Source: Nevskiaceae bacterium
Lineage (GTDB): Bacteria > Pseudomonadota > Gammaproteobacteria > Nevskiales > Nevskiaceae
Direction of reading: 5' to 3'
Length of the DNA: 64,000 nucleotides
Assembly: GCA_004297005.1 (NCBI GenBank)
Contig: SCVA01000046.1
Location: forward strand, 35,516 to 99,515
Numbering within the stretch: the stretch's first letter is position 1; each line of letters opens with the position of its first letter. The position numbers were made by a program, and so were the translations under genes. Below, in pieces: positions 1 through 9,086 of this stretch. The notes below the pieces were generated by a model. That model was not told the DNA's origin, made no database searches, and was given only the letters and a program-made list of their open reading frames with translations.

Positions 1-516
1 GCCGGCGTGGCGGGCCAGGAGTTCCAGCAGCCGGTACTCCTTGGGCGAGAGGTGCAGCGGCTCGCCGCGCAGGCTCACCTGCCGGCGCAGCACGTCCACC
101 ACCAGGCTGTCGTGCTCGTAGCGTGGCGCCTCGCCGCCGCTGCGCAGGCGGTGGCGCAGGGCCACGCGCAGGCGGGCCATCAGCTCTTCGGCGCCGAAGG
201 GCTTGGTCACGTAGTCGTCGGCGCCGAGGTCCAGCGCCGCCACCTTGGCGGCCTCGCTGTCGCGGGCCGAGAGCACCAGCACCGGCACTTCGCTCTCGGC
301 GCGCAGCTCGCGGAGCAGCTCCAGGCCGTCGCGGTCGGGCAGGCCGAGGTCGAGGATCAGCACATCGGGCTTTTCGCCACGCGCCAGGGTCAGGCCGGCG
401 TGGGCGCTGGCCGCCTCCAGCACCTCGTAGCCGTTGGCGGCGAGCGTGGCGCGCAGAAAGCGGCGGATCGCCGGCTCGTCCTCGACGATCAGCGCCAGCC
501 GGGTCGGGGCGCTCAT
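1..516 (-). CDS. kdpE: KdpE response regulator (3' end cut by window edge)
   Basis: OmpR-family response regulator partnering KdpD; known to activate the kdp operon under K+ limitation or osmotic stress. Reading the minus strand from ATG 516, 172 codons stay open to base 1, so about 50 C-terminal residues of the DNA-binding domain are missing (the family is about 225 aa). The receiver domain shows the acidic pair in VEDEP (residues 11-15), the phospho-acceptor Asp56 in LILDLGLPD and Lys105 in TKPF. The start of the winged helix is visible (LSPKEYRLLELL). The ATG lies 16 nt after the kdpD stop, so the two are cotranscribed. It is absent from the ORF track only because it has no stop inside the window. 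Confidence 0.93.
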   Translation of the reverse strand, partial: MSAPTRLALIVEDEPAIRRFLRATLAANGYEVLEAASAHAGLTLARGEKPDVLILDLGLPDRDGLELLRELRAESEVPVLVLSARDSEAAKVAALDLGADDYVTKPFGAEELMARLRVALRHRLRSGGEAPRYEHDSLVVDVLRRQVSLRGEPLHLSPKEYRLLELLARHAG

Positions 517-532
517 GCCCGCTGCCGCCCGC

Positions 533-3229
533 TCATGGGCCGATCACCTCTTCGGCGCCGCGTTCGACGATCAGCCGCGAGGGGAAGTCCACCTCGAACA
601 CCGCGCCGCCGTCCTCGCGGTTGCGGGCGCGCACCTCGGCGCCCATGGCCTGCGCGAAGCCACGGCTGATCGCCAGCCCCAGGCCGGTGCCGGCGCGGTT
701 GCGGTCGCCCTGACGCACGCGGTGGAACAGGTCGAAGATCTTGCCCAGCTCGTCCTCGGGGATGCCCGGCCCGCGGTCGCGCACCTGCAAGCTGATGCTG
801 AAGCGGTGCTGCTCGGCGACCAGCTCGATCTCGCTGCCCTCGGGCGTGTACTTGGCGGCGTTGTCGAGCAGGTTGCTGAGCACGTGTTCGAGCAGGGAAG
901 GGTCCAGACGCAGCGGTGGCAGGCTGTCGGGCACCTTCACGGTCAGCCGGTGCCGGGCCAGCGCCGACTGCATCTGCCGCAGCACCTCCCGCACCGCTTC
1001 GGCGAGCCGCACCGGCTCGGTGCGCGGGGTCAGCGCGCCGGCATCGAGGCGGGTGAGGTCGAGCAGATTGCCGACGAAGCGCGCCAGCCGCCGGGTTTCC
1101 TCTTCGGCATCGGCTAGCAGGCCTTCGCGCTCGCCGCGTGGCATCTGCTCGCCGTAGGCGCGCACGCTGGACAGGGCGCCGAGGATGCCGGCCAGCGGTG
1201 TGCGCAGGTCGTGGCTGACCGCGGTGAGCATCGCCGAGCGCAGGCGCTCAGTCTCGGCCTGAGTCTTGGCCTGATCGACATCCTTGGCCAGGCGCACGCG
1301 CTCGACGCCGATAGCGGCGAGATCGCAGACCGACTCCAGCAGCCGCCGCTGCGGTGGAGCGAGCACGAAGTCCGCGTCCTCGCCGCTGACCCCGGCCACC
1401 GCAACCACGCCATTGGGCGTGCGCACCGGCACGAATAGCCGTCGCGCGCCGTGCAGGGTGTCGGAGCCGCGCCCGGTGACCTGGTTCTTCTCGAACGCCC
1501 ATTGCGCGGCGGCGATGTCGGCCTCGCTGAGACTGGCGCCGCCGGGGGCGGAGGCGCTGAGCCGGAGCTGACCGCGCTCGTCGGGTGTCAGCAGCACTGC
1601 CTGCACGCGCAGCAGGTTGCGCAGTTGCAGGGCGGTGTTGCCGAGCAGCTCGTCGAGCTTGCGCAGACCGGCCATGCGCCGCGCGAAGGCCAGCAGCGAG
1701 GCAGTGGCATCGGCCTGGTCGCGGGCCAGCAGGGTCTGTTCGCGCAGGCGCACCGTGAGCCGGCTGGCGATGACCGCAATGGCGCCGAAGAAGCCCAGCG
1801 CCACCACGTTCTCCGGGGTGGCGACGTGGAAGGTGAACACCGGCTCGGTGAAGCTGAAGTTGTAGGCCAGCGTCGCGAAGAAGGCGGTGATCAGCGCCGG
1901 CGTCAGGCCGTAGCGGGTGGCGGTCAGCAGGATCACCGGCAGGTAGGCCAGCGAGATGTTGGGGATGTCGATCAACTGGTCCACGAAGTAACCGACCACC
2001 GTGACCGCCAGCAGGGCAGTGAGGCTGTAGGCGTAGGCGCGGCGCGGCCCCAGCTCAAAGGGCAGCGGGATCAGCGGCTCCGGTGGCGGTTGCTCGTCGC
2101 GCTCGGTCAGCACCTGCACGGTGATTCCACTGGCCTCGCGCACCAGCTTGTCCACCACCGATCCGTGCCGCCATTCAAACCAGCGCGAGCGGCGCGACTT
2201 GGCGACCATCAACTGGGTGAAGTTGTGTTCCCGCGCGTAGGCGAGCAGGTCGCTCGCGAGGTCGAAGCGCGCCGGCAGCATGCGGGTTTCCGCGCCCAGC
2301 TCCTCGGCCAGGCGCAGGCTGGCGGCGACGCGGTCGCGGGCTTTCTCGCCAAGCCGGCGGCTGCGCTCGGTTTCCAGGTAGAGCACGGTCCAGGGCGCGT
2401 TGTAACGGTCGGCGAGCCGCCGTCCGGCGCGCACCAGTGACTCCGAGAACGGCGACTCGCTGATGCACACCAGCACGTTCTCGCCCGCCGCCCAGATGTC
2501 GCGCACGCCCTGGCGCAGGCGGTGCTGCTGGAGTTGGTCCTCGACGCGTTCGGCGGTGCGGCGCAGCGACAGCTCGCGCAGGGCGGTGAGGTTGGCCGGC
2601 GTGAAGTAGCCGGCCAGCGCCCGTTCGCCGGCATCGCCGGCGTAGACCTTGCCCTCGCGCAGGCGCTCGATCAGCGCCGCCGGGGTGAGGTCCATCAACT
2701 CGATCTCGTCGGCGGCGTCGAGCACCGCGTCCGGTACCGTCTCACGCACTCGCACGCGGGTGATCTGCGCCACCACGTCGTTCAGGCTTTCGACGTGCTG
2801 GACATTGAGCGCCGTGTAGACGTCGATGCCGGCTTCGAGCAGCTCCTCGACGTCCTGCCAGCGCTTGGGGTGGCGCGAGCCAGGCGCATTGCTGTGCGCG
2901 AGCTCGTCCACCAAGGCCAACTGCGGCTTGCGGCGCAACATCGCGTCGAGGTCGAACTCCTCCAGCACCCGGCCCTGATAGGGCAGTTGCAGGCGCGGCA
3001 GCAGTTCCAGACCCTCGACCAGGGCCTGGGTCTCCTTGCGACCGTGGGTATCGACCACGCCGATCACCACGTCGACGCCATCGGCCTTCTTCTTGCGGCC
3101 GGCGCTCAACATCTCGTAGGTCTTGCCGACGCCCGGCGCCATGCCCAGGAAGATCTTCAGCCTGCCGCGAGTCTCCCTCTGTGCTTCGGCCAGCAGGGCA
3201 TCCGGATTGGGGCGTGCGTCTTCGTTCAT
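533..3229 (-). CDS. kdpD: KdpD osmosensitive K+ sensor histidine kinase
   Basis: Inner-membrane sensor kinase (898 aa, normal for the family) that phosphorylates KdpE. The domain order is standard: an N-terminal KdpD domain with a Walker A-like GMAPGVGKT (29-37), a universal-stress-like domain (about 250-375), four closely spaced membrane segments (about 395-500), a GAF-like region, then the kinase core. The H-box AVSHDLRTPLAG places the phosphorylated His at about 673. It is followed by the N-box LSNLLDNAAKYTP, DRGPGIP and GTGLGLAISRGF. The ATG at 3229 is the first start before a conserved KdpD beginning; the ribosome-binding site is weak. It follows kdpC after a 169-nt gap that may carry its own promoter, although none is clear. 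Confidence 0.97.
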   Translation of the reverse strand: MNEDARPNPDALLAEAQRETRGRLKIFLGMAPGVGKTYEMLSAGRKKKADGVDVVIGVVDTHGRKETQALVEGLELLPRLQLPYQGRVLEEFDLDAMLRRKPQLALVDELAHSNAPGSRHPKRWQDVEELLEAGIDVYTALNVQHVESLNDVVAQITRVRVRETVPDAVLDAADEIELMDLTPAALIERLREGKVYAGDAGERALAGYFTPANLTALRELSLRRTAERVEDQLQQHRLRQGVRDIWAAGENVLVCISESPFSESLVRAGRRLADRYNAPWTVLYLETERSRRLGEKARDRVAASLRLAEELGAETRMLPARFDLASDLLAYAREHNFTQLMVAKSRRSRWFEWRHGSVVDKLVREASGITVQVLTERDEQPPPEPLIPLPFELGPRRAYAYSLTALLAVTVVGYFVDQLIDIPNISLAYLPVILLTATRYGLTPALITAFFATLAYNFSFTEPVFTFHVATPENVVALGFFGAIAVIASRLTVRLREQTLLARDQADATASLLAFARRMAGLRKLDELLGNTALQLRNLLRVQAVLLTPDERGQLRLSASAPGGASLSEADIAAAQWAFEKNQVTGRGSDTLHGARRLFVPVRTPNGVVAVAGVSGEDADFVLAPPQRRLLESVCDLAAIGVERVRLAKDVDQAKTQAETERLRSAMLTAVSHDLRTPLAGILGALSSVRAYGEQMPRGEREGLLADAEEETRRLARFVGNLLDLTRLDAGALTPRTEPVRLAEAVREVLRQMQSALARHRLTVKVPDSLPPLRLDPSLLEHVLSNLLDNAAKYTPEGSEIELVAEQHRFSISLQVRDRGPGIPEDELGKIFDLFHRVRQGDRNRAGTGLGLAISRGFAQAMGAEVRARNREDGGAVFEVDFPSRLIVERGAEEVIGP

Positions 3230-3398
3230 TTGTTCACGAATCTTGGCAGAAGACGATAGTCGCCGCGCAGCCCTCGCGATGGATGTTGAAGCGACCGTGA
3301 TTGCGGAAGGAGACGGTTGGCTGCGGCTTGTCGCTCGCGAGCAATCCTGGATTCAAGACTCCCCGTGCCGGCCCAGACCTGGTTCTGGATGGCCGAGG

Positions 3399-4010
3399 CT
3401 ATCGGCTGCCCTCGGAAAGTGCGGTGGTTGGTGCGCTGGGCAATGGCGATTGGGCGTCCAGCGCGTAGTTGAGCGCCAGCAGATTGACCACCGGCTCACC
3501 GAGCACGCCGAGCAGACGCGGCTGGCTGTGCTCGTTGATCAGCCTTTCCAGCGCCTCGGCCGAGACGCCCCGGGCGGCGGCGACACGCGGAATCTGGAAG
3601 CGCGCCGCGGCCGGCGAGATCTGCGGGTCCAGGCCGGAGCCAGAGGCGTAGACCAGATCGGCGGGGATGGCCGCGTTCGGGTTTTCCGCCTTCAGTGTCG
3701 TCAGCGTCGTGGCGATGCGCTCCTGCAAGGCCTTGCTGGTGGGGCCGAGGTTGGAGCCGGAGGAGGCGCTGGCGTCATTGCCGTTGGCGCCGGCGGCGGA
3801 AGGCCGGCCGTGGAAGTAGCCGGGCTGGCTGAAGTTCTGGCCGACCAGCCAGGAGCCGATCACCTGGCCGTCCTTGCTGGCGAGGCTGCCGGCGGCCTGC
3901 CGGGGGAAGATCAGTTGCGCCAGACCGGTGACCGCCAGCGGATAGGCGATACCGCATAGCAGGCTGAACAGCACGAGGAGGCTTAATGCGGGGCGTAGAT
4001 GTTCGCGCAT
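3399..4010 (-). CDS. kdpC: KdpC, potassium-transporting ATPase subunit C
   Basis: Single-span subunit that stabilises the KdpFABC complex and supports ATP binding by KdpB. The protein is 203 aa with one N-terminal membrane segment (residues about 8-30) and a periplasmic domain containing the family pattern FHGRPSAAG, then SGSNLGPTSKAL and ASGSGLDPQISPAAA. The ORF track extends to 4526, but that extension is a shadow of kdpB. ATG 4010 is chosen because the protein then starts as MREHLRPALS, typical of KdpC, and lies 11 nt after the kdpB stop. Confidence 0.96.
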   Translation of the reverse strand: MREHLRPALSLLVLFSLLCGIAYPLAVTGLAQLIFPRQAAGSLASKDGQVIGSWLVGQNFSQPGYFHGRPSAAGANGNDASASSGSNLGPTSKALQERIATTLTTLKAENPNAAIPADLVYASGSGLDPQISPAAARFQIPRVAAARGVSAEALERLINEHSQPRLLGVLGEPVVNLLALNYALDAQSPLPSAPTTALSEGSR

Positions 4011-4021
4011 GGGAGAGTCCT

Positions 4022-6064
4022 TTAGACCAGACCAACAAGGTTGACCAGGAGGTCGATGAGCTTGATGCCAACGAATGGGGCCACCAGGCCGCCGAGGCCG
4101 TAGACCAGCAGGTTGCGGCGCAGCAGGCCGGCGGCCGGGCCGGGGCGGTAGGCGACGCCACGCAGGGCCAGCGGGATCAGGGCGATGATGATGAGCGCGT
4201 TGAAGATGATCGCCGAGAGGATCGCCGATTGCGGCGAGGCGAGGCCCATCACATTGAGCGCATTCAGTTGCGGGTAGATGGCGATGAACAGCGCCGGGAT
4301 GATCGCGAAGTACTTGGCGACGTCGTTGGCGATCGAGAAGGTGGTCAGCGCGCCACGGGTCATCAGCATCTGCTTGCCGATGCCCACCACCTCGATCAGC
4401 TTGGTGGGGTCGGAGTCGAGATCGACCATGTTGCCGGCCTCGCGTGCTGCCTGGGTGCCGGTCTGCATGGCGACACCGACATCGGCCTGCGCCAGCGCCG
4501 GCGCATCGTTGGTGCCGTCGCCGCACATCGCCACCAGCTTGCCCTTGGCCTGTTCCTCGCGGATCAGCTTGAGCTTGGCCTCCGGCGTCGCCTGGGCGAG
4601 AAAGTCATCGACACCGGCCTCGGCGGCGATGGCGGCGGCGGTCATGGCGTTGTCGCCGGTGATCATCACCGTGCGGATTCCCATCTGCCGCAGCTCCGCG
4701 AAGCGCTCGCGGATGCCACCCTTGACGATGTCCTTGAGCTGCACCAGGCCAAGCACCCGATTGTCGCGTACCACCGCCAGCGGTGTGCCGCCGCTCTTGG
4801 CGATCTTCTCGGTTTCCACCGTCAGTTCCGGCGGAACGCCATGGCCGGCCAGCCGTACCTGTTCGATCACCGCATCCACCGCGCCCTTGCGGATCACATG
4901 GCCGTCGATATCGACGCCGGACATGCGGGTCTGGGCGCTGAAGGCGATGAAGCTGGCATGGGCGCTAGCCATGTCGCGGCCACGCAGGCCGTAGCGATCC
5001 TTGGCCAGTACCACGATGCTGCGGCCTTCCGGCGTCTCGTCCGACAGGCTGGACAACTGCGCGGCCTCGGCCAGCTCCTCGGGGCTGACTCCCGGCATGG
5101 CGATGAAGGCGACCGCCTGGCGATTGCCGAGGGTGATGGTGCCGGTCTTGTCGAGCAGCAGCGTATCGACGTCGCCGGCTGCCTCCACCGCGCGTCCCGA
5201 CATCGCCAGCACGTTGAAATTGACCAGGCGGTTCATGCCGGCGATGCCGATCGCCGACAGCAGGGCGCCAATGGTGGTCGGGATCAGCGTGACGAACAGC
5301 GCGACCAGCACGATCAGCGAGATCGAGCCGCCCGCATAAGCGGCAAAGGCAGGGATGGTCGCCACCGCCAGCACGAAGATCAGCGACATGCCGGCCAGCA
5401 GAACGTTGAGGGCCAGCTCGTTGGGAGTCTTCTGGCGGGCGGCGCCCTCGACCAGGGCGATCATGCGGTCGAGGAAGCTGGAACCGGCGGCGGCGCTGAT
5501 GCGGATCACCAGGCTGTCGGAAAGCACGCGGGTGCCACCGGTGACGGCGCTGCGGTCGCCGCCGGATTCACGCACCACCGGCGCCGATTCGCCGGTGATT
5601 GCCGACTCGTCCACGGTGGCGACGCCGGCGACGATGCTGCCGTCGCCAGGAATCACGTCACCGGCCTCGACGCGGACGTAGTCGCCGACCTTGAGCTGGG
5701 TGGCGGGCACCTCGGTCACCGTCACCGCCTCGGGGCTGGCCAGGCGCTTGGCGACGGTCAGCGAGCGGGTCTTGCGCAGCGAGTCGGCCTGCGCCTTGCC
5801 ACGGCCTTCGGCAATCGCCTCGGCGAAGTTGGCGAACAGCACGGTGAACCACAGCCAGGCCACCACCTGGCCAGAAAAGGCCAGGGCCGGCGCGCCGGTG
5901 CCGATGTCGCGCAGCAGCAGCGCGGTGGCGAGTGCGGCGACCAGGGCGGTGATGAAGATCACCGGATTCTTCGCCAGCGAAGCCGGGTTGAGCTTGCGGA
6001 AGGAATCGACGATGGCCGGGGCCATCAACTGCTTGTCGAACAGGGATTGTTTCTGAGCTTTCAT
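4022..6064 (-). CDS. kdpB: KdpB, potassium-transporting P-type ATPase catalytic subunit
   Basis: Catalytic subunit of KdpFABC (680 aa); ATP hydrolysis here drives K+ uptake through KdpA. Visible motifs are the actuator loop AITGES (about 155-160), phosphorylation motif DKTGTIT with Asp305, the nucleotide-domain segment KGA, and hinge [16 protein letters not shown]. The track ORF begins 30 codons upstream inside a GC-rich repeat. ATG 6064 gives [13 protein letters not shown], the usual KdpB beginning, so the upstream 30 codons are rejected. The spacing to kdpA is 103 nt and is filled by that repeat. Confidence 0.97.
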   Translation of the reverse strand: MKAQKQSLFDKQLMAPAIVDSFRKLNPASLAKNPVIFITALVAALATALLLRDIGTGAPALAFSGQVVAWLWFTVLFANFAEAIAEGRGKAQADSLRKTRSLTVAKRLASPEAVTVTEVPATQLKVGDYVRVEAGDVIPGDGSIVAGVATVDESAITGESAPVVRESGGDRSAVTGGTRVLSDSLVIRISAAAGSSFLDRMIALVEGAARQKTPNELALNVLLAGMSLIFVLAVATIPAFAAYAGGSISLIVLVALFVTLIPTTIGALLSAIGIAGMNRLVNFNVLAMSGRAVEAAGDVDTLLLDKTGTITLGNRQAVAFIAMPGVSPEELAEAAQLSSLSDETPEGRSIVVLAKDRYGLRGRDMASAHASFIAFSAQTRMSGVDIDGHVIRKGAVDAVIEQVRLAGHGVPPELTVETEKIAKSGGTPLAVVRDNRVLGLVQLKDIVKGGIRERFAELRQMGIRTVMITGDNAMTAAAIAAEAGVDDFLAQATPEAKLKLIREEQAKGKLVAMCGDGTNDAPALAQADVGVAMQTGTQAAREAGNMVDLDSDPTKLIEVVGIGKQMLMTRGALTTFSIANDVAKYFAIIPALFIAIYPQLNALNVMGLASPQSAILSAIIFNALIIIALIPLALRGVAYRPGPAAGLLRRNLLVYGLGGLVAPFVGIKLIDLLVNLVGLV

Positions 6065-6082
6065 GGAATCTCTCTCGATGTG

Positions 6083-6167
6083 CCCCTTCCCCCGCTTGCG
6101 GGGGAAGGTCGGGATGGGGGCGGTGGTCCTCGCGCGAGGCCGCAACGCCCCCACCCCGGCCGGGGGC
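6083..6167. repeat. GC-rich palindromic interspersed repeat between kdpA and kdpB
   Basis: The kdpA-kdpB gap is almost wholly palindromic. One perfect 11-bp stem (CCTTCCCCCGC, loop TT, at 6085-6108) is followed by a second imperfect stem (GGGATGGGGGCG pairing with CGCCCCCACCCC) that encloses a CCTCGCGCGAGG hairpin. A related CCCCTTCCCC/TTGCGGGG element occurs at 63347-63386. It resembles the interspersed repeats common in GC-rich gammaproteobacteria. In the mRNA it would form strong stem-loops inside the kdp operon. Confidence 0.7.
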
Positions 6168-7871
6168 TTAATAGGACTGGCCGGCGAGCAGGGAGAGCTG
6201 CTCGACGATGGGCCCGAGTGCCAGTGCCGGGAAGTAGGTGAGACCGCCGACGATCAGCAGCACCCCGATCAACAGGCCGACGAACAGGCCGTTGTTGGTG
6301 GGGAAGGTGCCGGCCGAAGGCGCCACCGCCGGTTTCGCGGCCAGCGAGCCGGCCACCGCCAACAGCGGCACGATCATCGCGAAGCGGCCGACCAGCATGG
6401 TGATGCCCAGGAAGGTATTCCACAGCGGCGCGTTGGCGGTGAGCCCAGCGAAGGCCGAGCCGTTGTTGCCGGCGGCGCTGCTGAAGGCATAGAGAATCTC
6501 GGAAAAGCCGTGCGGGCCCGTGTTGGCGAGGCCTTTCAGCATGGTCGGCGAGACACTGGCGTAGGCGCTGAAACCCAGCAGCACCAGTGGCAGGCAGAGC
6601 ACCGCCAGCATGGTCAGCTTCACCTCCCTGGCCTCGATTTTCTTGCCCAGGTATTCCGGCGTGCGGCCGACCATCAGGCCGGCGATGAACACCGCCAGGA
6701 TGGCGTAGACCAGCATGCCGTAGAGGCCGGCACCGACACCGCCGAAAATCGCCTCGCCGAGCTGCATGTTGACCATCGCCACCAGGCCGCCGATCGGCGT
6801 GTAGCTGTCGTGCATGGCGTTCACCGAGCCGTTGGAGGCGGCGGTGGTGGCACTGGACCAGATCACCGACTGGCTGATGCCGAAACGGGTCTCCTTGCCT
6901 TCCAGGTTGGGGCCATCGACGCCCATCGCGGCGACCGCCGGATTGCCCTGCGACTCCGCCCAGTAGCTGAGGCCGATGCCAGCGGCGAGCAGGATGCTCA
7001 TCGCACCGAACAGCGCCCAGCCCTGGCGTTCGTCCTTGACCATGCGCCCGAAGGTATTGGTGAGCGCGGCAGCGAGCAGGATCAGGTACAGCGATTCCAG
7101 GAAGTTGGACAGCGCGTTGGGGTTCTCAAAGGGGTGTGCGGAGTTGACGTTGAAGAAGCCGCCGCCGTTGGAGCCGAGCTGTTTGATCGCCACCTGCGAG
7201 GCCACCGGCCCCTGGGCAATGAGCTGCGTAGTACCTTCCAGCGTGGTCGCCTCGGTGTAGTGCGCGAAGTTCTGCGGCACCCCCAGAGCCACCAGCGCAA
7301 GGGCGCTCAGGAGCGCGAGCGGTAGCAGAACGTAGAGCGTGGCGCGGGTGAGATCCACCCAGAAATTACCGAGGTTGCCGGTCTTGCGACGCACGAAGCC
7401 GCGCACCAGGGCCAGCGCCACGGCGATGCCGGTTGCCGCCGAGACGAAGTTCTGGGTGGTCAGGCCCAGCATCTGGCTCAGGTAGGAGAGGGTGCTCTCG
7501 CCGCCGTAGGACTGCCAGTTGGTGTTGGTCACGAAGGAGACCGCGGTGTTGAACGCCAGGTGCGGCGCCACCCCGGGCAGGCCCTGCGGATTCAGCGGCA
7601 ACACCCCTTGCAGTCGCAGCAGCGTGTAGAGGAAGAGGAATCCCAGCAGATTGAACAGCAGCATCGCGGCGGTGTAGCCGAGCCAGCCCTGCTCGCGCTG
7701 GGCATCGACGCCGGTCAGCCGGTAGATGCTGCGCTCCACCGGCGCCAGAATCGGCGAGAGCAGGGTCTTCTGCCCTTCGAAGACGCGGTACAGGAAGCCG
7801 CCCAGTGGTCGTGTCATCAGCAGCAGGGCGGCGAAGTAGATGAGGATTTGCAGCCAGCCATTGGTGGTCAT
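6168..7871 (-). CDS. kdpA: KdpA, potassium-binding translocating subunit
   Basis: Channel-like K+-binding subunit of KdpFABC in the inner membrane (567 aa, normal length). It is hydrophobic throughout, with about ten membrane segments and the four pseudo-repeat selectivity loops. The recognisable ones are [11 protein letters not shown] (first), [22 protein letters not shown]-like (second, quoted in part: [14 protein letters not shown]) and [11 protein letters not shown] (fourth). The ATG at 7871 gives MTTNGWLQI, a typical start. It lies 58 nt after kdpF, across a REP-like hairpin. Confidence 0.97.
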   Translation of the reverse strand: MTTNGWLQILIYFAALLLMTRPLGGFLYRVFEGQKTLLSPILAPVERSIYRLTGVDAQREQGWLGYTAAMLLFNLLGFLFLYTLLRLQGVLPLNPQGLPGVAPHLAFNTAVSFVTNTNWQSYGGESTLSYLSQMLGLTTQNFVSAATGIAVALALVRGFVRRKTGNLGNFWVDLTRATLYVLLPLALLSALALVALGVPQNFAHYTEATTLEGTTQLIAQGPVASQVAIKQLGSNGGGFFNVNSAHPFENPNALSNFLESLYLILLAAALTNTFGRMVKDERQGWALFGAMSILLAAGIGLSYWAESQGNPAVAAMGVDGPNLEGKETRFGISQSVIWSSATTAASNGSVNAMHDSYTPIGGLVAMVNMQLGEAIFGGVGAGLYGMLVYAILAVFIAGLMVGRTPEYLGKKIEAREVKLTMLAVLCLPLVLLGFSAYASVSPTMLKGLANTGPHGFSEILYAFSSAAGNNGSAFAGLTANAPLWNTFLGITMLVGRFAMIVPLLAVAGSLAAKPAVAPSAGTFPTNNGLFVGLLIGVLLIVGGLTYFPALALGPIVEQLSLLAGQSY

Positions 7872-7897
7872 TGCTTAATTCTCCCGTGGGGAGTTTC

Positions 7898-7931
7898 GAG
7901 GGCTGCGAGCCGTGCTCGCAGAGCCGCCCTC
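7898..7931. repeat. REP-like hairpin between kdpF and kdpA
   Basis: Outer stem GAGGGC/GCCCTC encloses an inner perfect stem TGCGAGC-CGT-GCTCGCA (7904-7920), with a one-sided GAGCC bulge. The same 17-base core with the same layout recurs at 61455-61471 inside the multiheme cytochrome gene, so this is a dispersed family. It touches the kdpF stop codon and could shape kdpFA mRNA processing. Confidence 0.75.
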
Positions 7932-8022
7932 AAAACTTCTCCGGCTTGATGAGTGCGTAGCCGAGATAGGCCAGCAGGACGGCGACAGTGAGGCCGCCGA
8001 GGACGAGATCGAGGGTGGGCAT
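7930..8022 (-). CDS. kdpF: KdpF small subunit
   Basis: 30-aa single-span peptide, MPTLDLVLGGLTVAVLL... ending YLGYALIKPEKF. E. coli KdpF is 29 aa and ends in a very similar YALI-acidic-F pattern; KdpF sits in the membrane and stabilises the KdpABC complex. It is too short for the ORF track. The position directly upstream of kdpA on the same strand supports the call. The start is the only ATG. Confidence 0.9.
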   Translation of the reverse strand: MPTLDLVLGGLTVAVLLAYLGYALIKPEKF

Positions 8023-8030
8023 GGCGGGTT

Positions 8031-8114
8031 CTAGCTCCGGTCGCAGTAACGGGCGTAGGCCAGCATCGCCAGAAAGCCGGCGAGGCCGAGGCCCAGGAAG
8101 AGCAGGTCGTACAT
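8031..8114 (-). CDS. 27-aa membrane peptide at head of kdp operon
   Basis: Encodes MYDLLFLGLGLAGFLAML followed by AYARYCDRS: one membrane helix with a short charged C-terminal tail containing a Cys. An AGGAG ribosome-binding site lies 8 nt before the ATG (CCAGGAGTCTCTCTCATG), and the stop is 8 nt upstream of kdpF. I recall similar 25-30-aa peptides ahead of kdpF in other proteobacteria, but I know of no assigned function. It may be an accessory KdpF-like subunit or a regulatory peptide. The 100-aa track ORF in this frame is mostly upstream non-coding sequence. Confidence 0.7.
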   Translation of the reverse strand: MYDLLFLGLGLAGFLAMLAYARYCDRS

Positions 8115-8210
8115 GAGAGAGACTCCTGGCCGCGACGGCGGCCTTGCCAGATGCCGGGCATTAGGCGCCGGCGGGCGATAAAGGATCGAGAGCGGCCGGC
8201 CTTTCTCCGC

Positions 8211-8228
8211 ATAAAGAAGCCATAAACA
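8211..8228 (-). promoter_or_regulatory. Candidate KdpE operator, AT-rich direct repeat
   Basis: In the 152-bp divergent gap upstream of the kdp operon the minus strand reads TTTATGGCTTCTTTATG, two TTTAT units about 11 nt apart in otherwise GC-rich DNA. The E. coli KdpE site is also a T-rich tract containing TTTATA and TTTACA. This is a resemblance only; no clear -35/-10 pair accompanies it. Confidence 0.3.
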
Positions 8229-8254
8229 AATGCGATCCGGCCGGTGGGCGTTGC

Positions 8255-8260
8255 TAGACT
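8255..8260 (+). promoter_or_regulatory. Candidate -10 box (TAGACT) of the ABC importer operon
   Basis: TAGACT ends 6 nt before the ATG at 8267, so transcription would begin at or next to the start codon (a leaderless transcript). No Shine-Dalgarno precedes that ATG and no good -35 is visible, which keeps confidence low. Confidence 0.3.
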
Positions 8261-8266
8261 CGACGC

Positions 8267-9085
8267 ATGGTTCATCTGCAAAAAATCGCGCGCGGCCTGA
8301 TCGCCACGCTGGCCGGCCTGTTGCTGTTGGCACCCTTCGCCTGGATGCTGGTGGGCAGCCTGCGCACGCCGGGCGCGGCGATTCCGGTATCGCCGCTGTC
8401 CTGGCCGCAATCGCCGGGCCTGGAGTCCTACCGGCGGGCCTTCGAGTGGGTGCCGATGGCCAGCGGCCTGCTCAACTCCGTGGTGCTGACCCTGGCCGGC
8501 GTGCTGCTGAGCCTGCTCAGCGCCTCGTTCACCGGCTTCGCCATGACCCGCCTGAGCGCCGAGCGGCAACTGCGCGCGGTGGCCTTGCTGGTGGTGGCGG
8601 CAAGCATTCCACTGACCGCCATCTGGGTGCCGCGCTTCGTCCTGTTCGAATGGCTGGGTCTGTCGCGCAGCGCCCTGCCGCTGCTGGCCCCGGCCTTGTA
8701 CGGGGCCAGCCCATTGTTCGTGTTGCTGTACTTCGTGGCCATGCGCCGGCTTGGCGGCGAGCAGTTCGACGCCGCCCGCCTCGACGGCCTGGGCCTGCCG
8801 GCGCAGTGGTGGCGCATCGCCCTGCCACAGGTGCGGCCGACCACGGTGGCGGTGGCCACCCTGGCCGCCATGCAGTTCTGGGGTGGCTTCCTGGAGCCAC
8901 TGCTGTACCTGGAAAGCGAGCGCGAGCTGACCGCGCCGCTGCTGCTGCACGCGCTGGACCTGCTCGGCCCCACCCAATGGGCGGTGCTGATGGCCGGCGC
9001 CGCCCTGCTGACCTTGCCGGTGCTGCTGGCGTTCGTCGCTTCGCAGGGCCTGTTCCGCAGCCTTGATCATCGACCGGAGAATTGA
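8267..9085 (+). CDS. Sugar-type ABC transporter permease (MalG-like)
   Basis: 272-aa inner-membrane permease with about six membrane helices, the first at residues 11-30. The cytoplasmic EAA loop is recognisable: QFDAARLDGLGLPAQWWRI then ALPQVRP, the site that docks the ATPase. It resembles the MalG/UgpE class of carbohydrate importers. It is the first gene of a four-gene operon (permease, binding protein, ATPase, second permease) and its last codons contain the ribosome-binding site of the next gene. The substrate cannot be read from the sequence. Confidence 0.88.
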   Translation: MVHLQKIARGLIATLAGLLLLAPFAWMLVGSLRTPGAAIPVSPLSWPQSPGLESYRRAFEWVPMASGLLNSVVLTLAGVLLSLLSASFTGFAMTRLSAERQLRAVALLVVAASIPLTAIWVPRFVLFEWLGLSRSALPLLAPALYGASPLFVLLYFVAMRRLGGEQFDAARLDGLGLPAQWWRIALPQVRPTTVAVATLAAMQFWGGFLEPLLYLESERELTAPLLLHALDLLGPTQWAVLMAGAALLTLPVLLAFVASQGLFRSLDHRPEN

Positions 9086-9086
9086 A

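Noticed and set aside
3399-4526. 375-aa track version of KdpC
   Set aside because: The first 172 codons lie out of frame within kdpB; the real KdpC begins at 4010.
3986-6241. 751-aa plus-strand ORF opposite kdpB
   Set aside because: His/Gly/Asp/Arg-rich translation with no domain; a high-GC shadow of kdpB, whose frame carries all P-type ATPase motifs.
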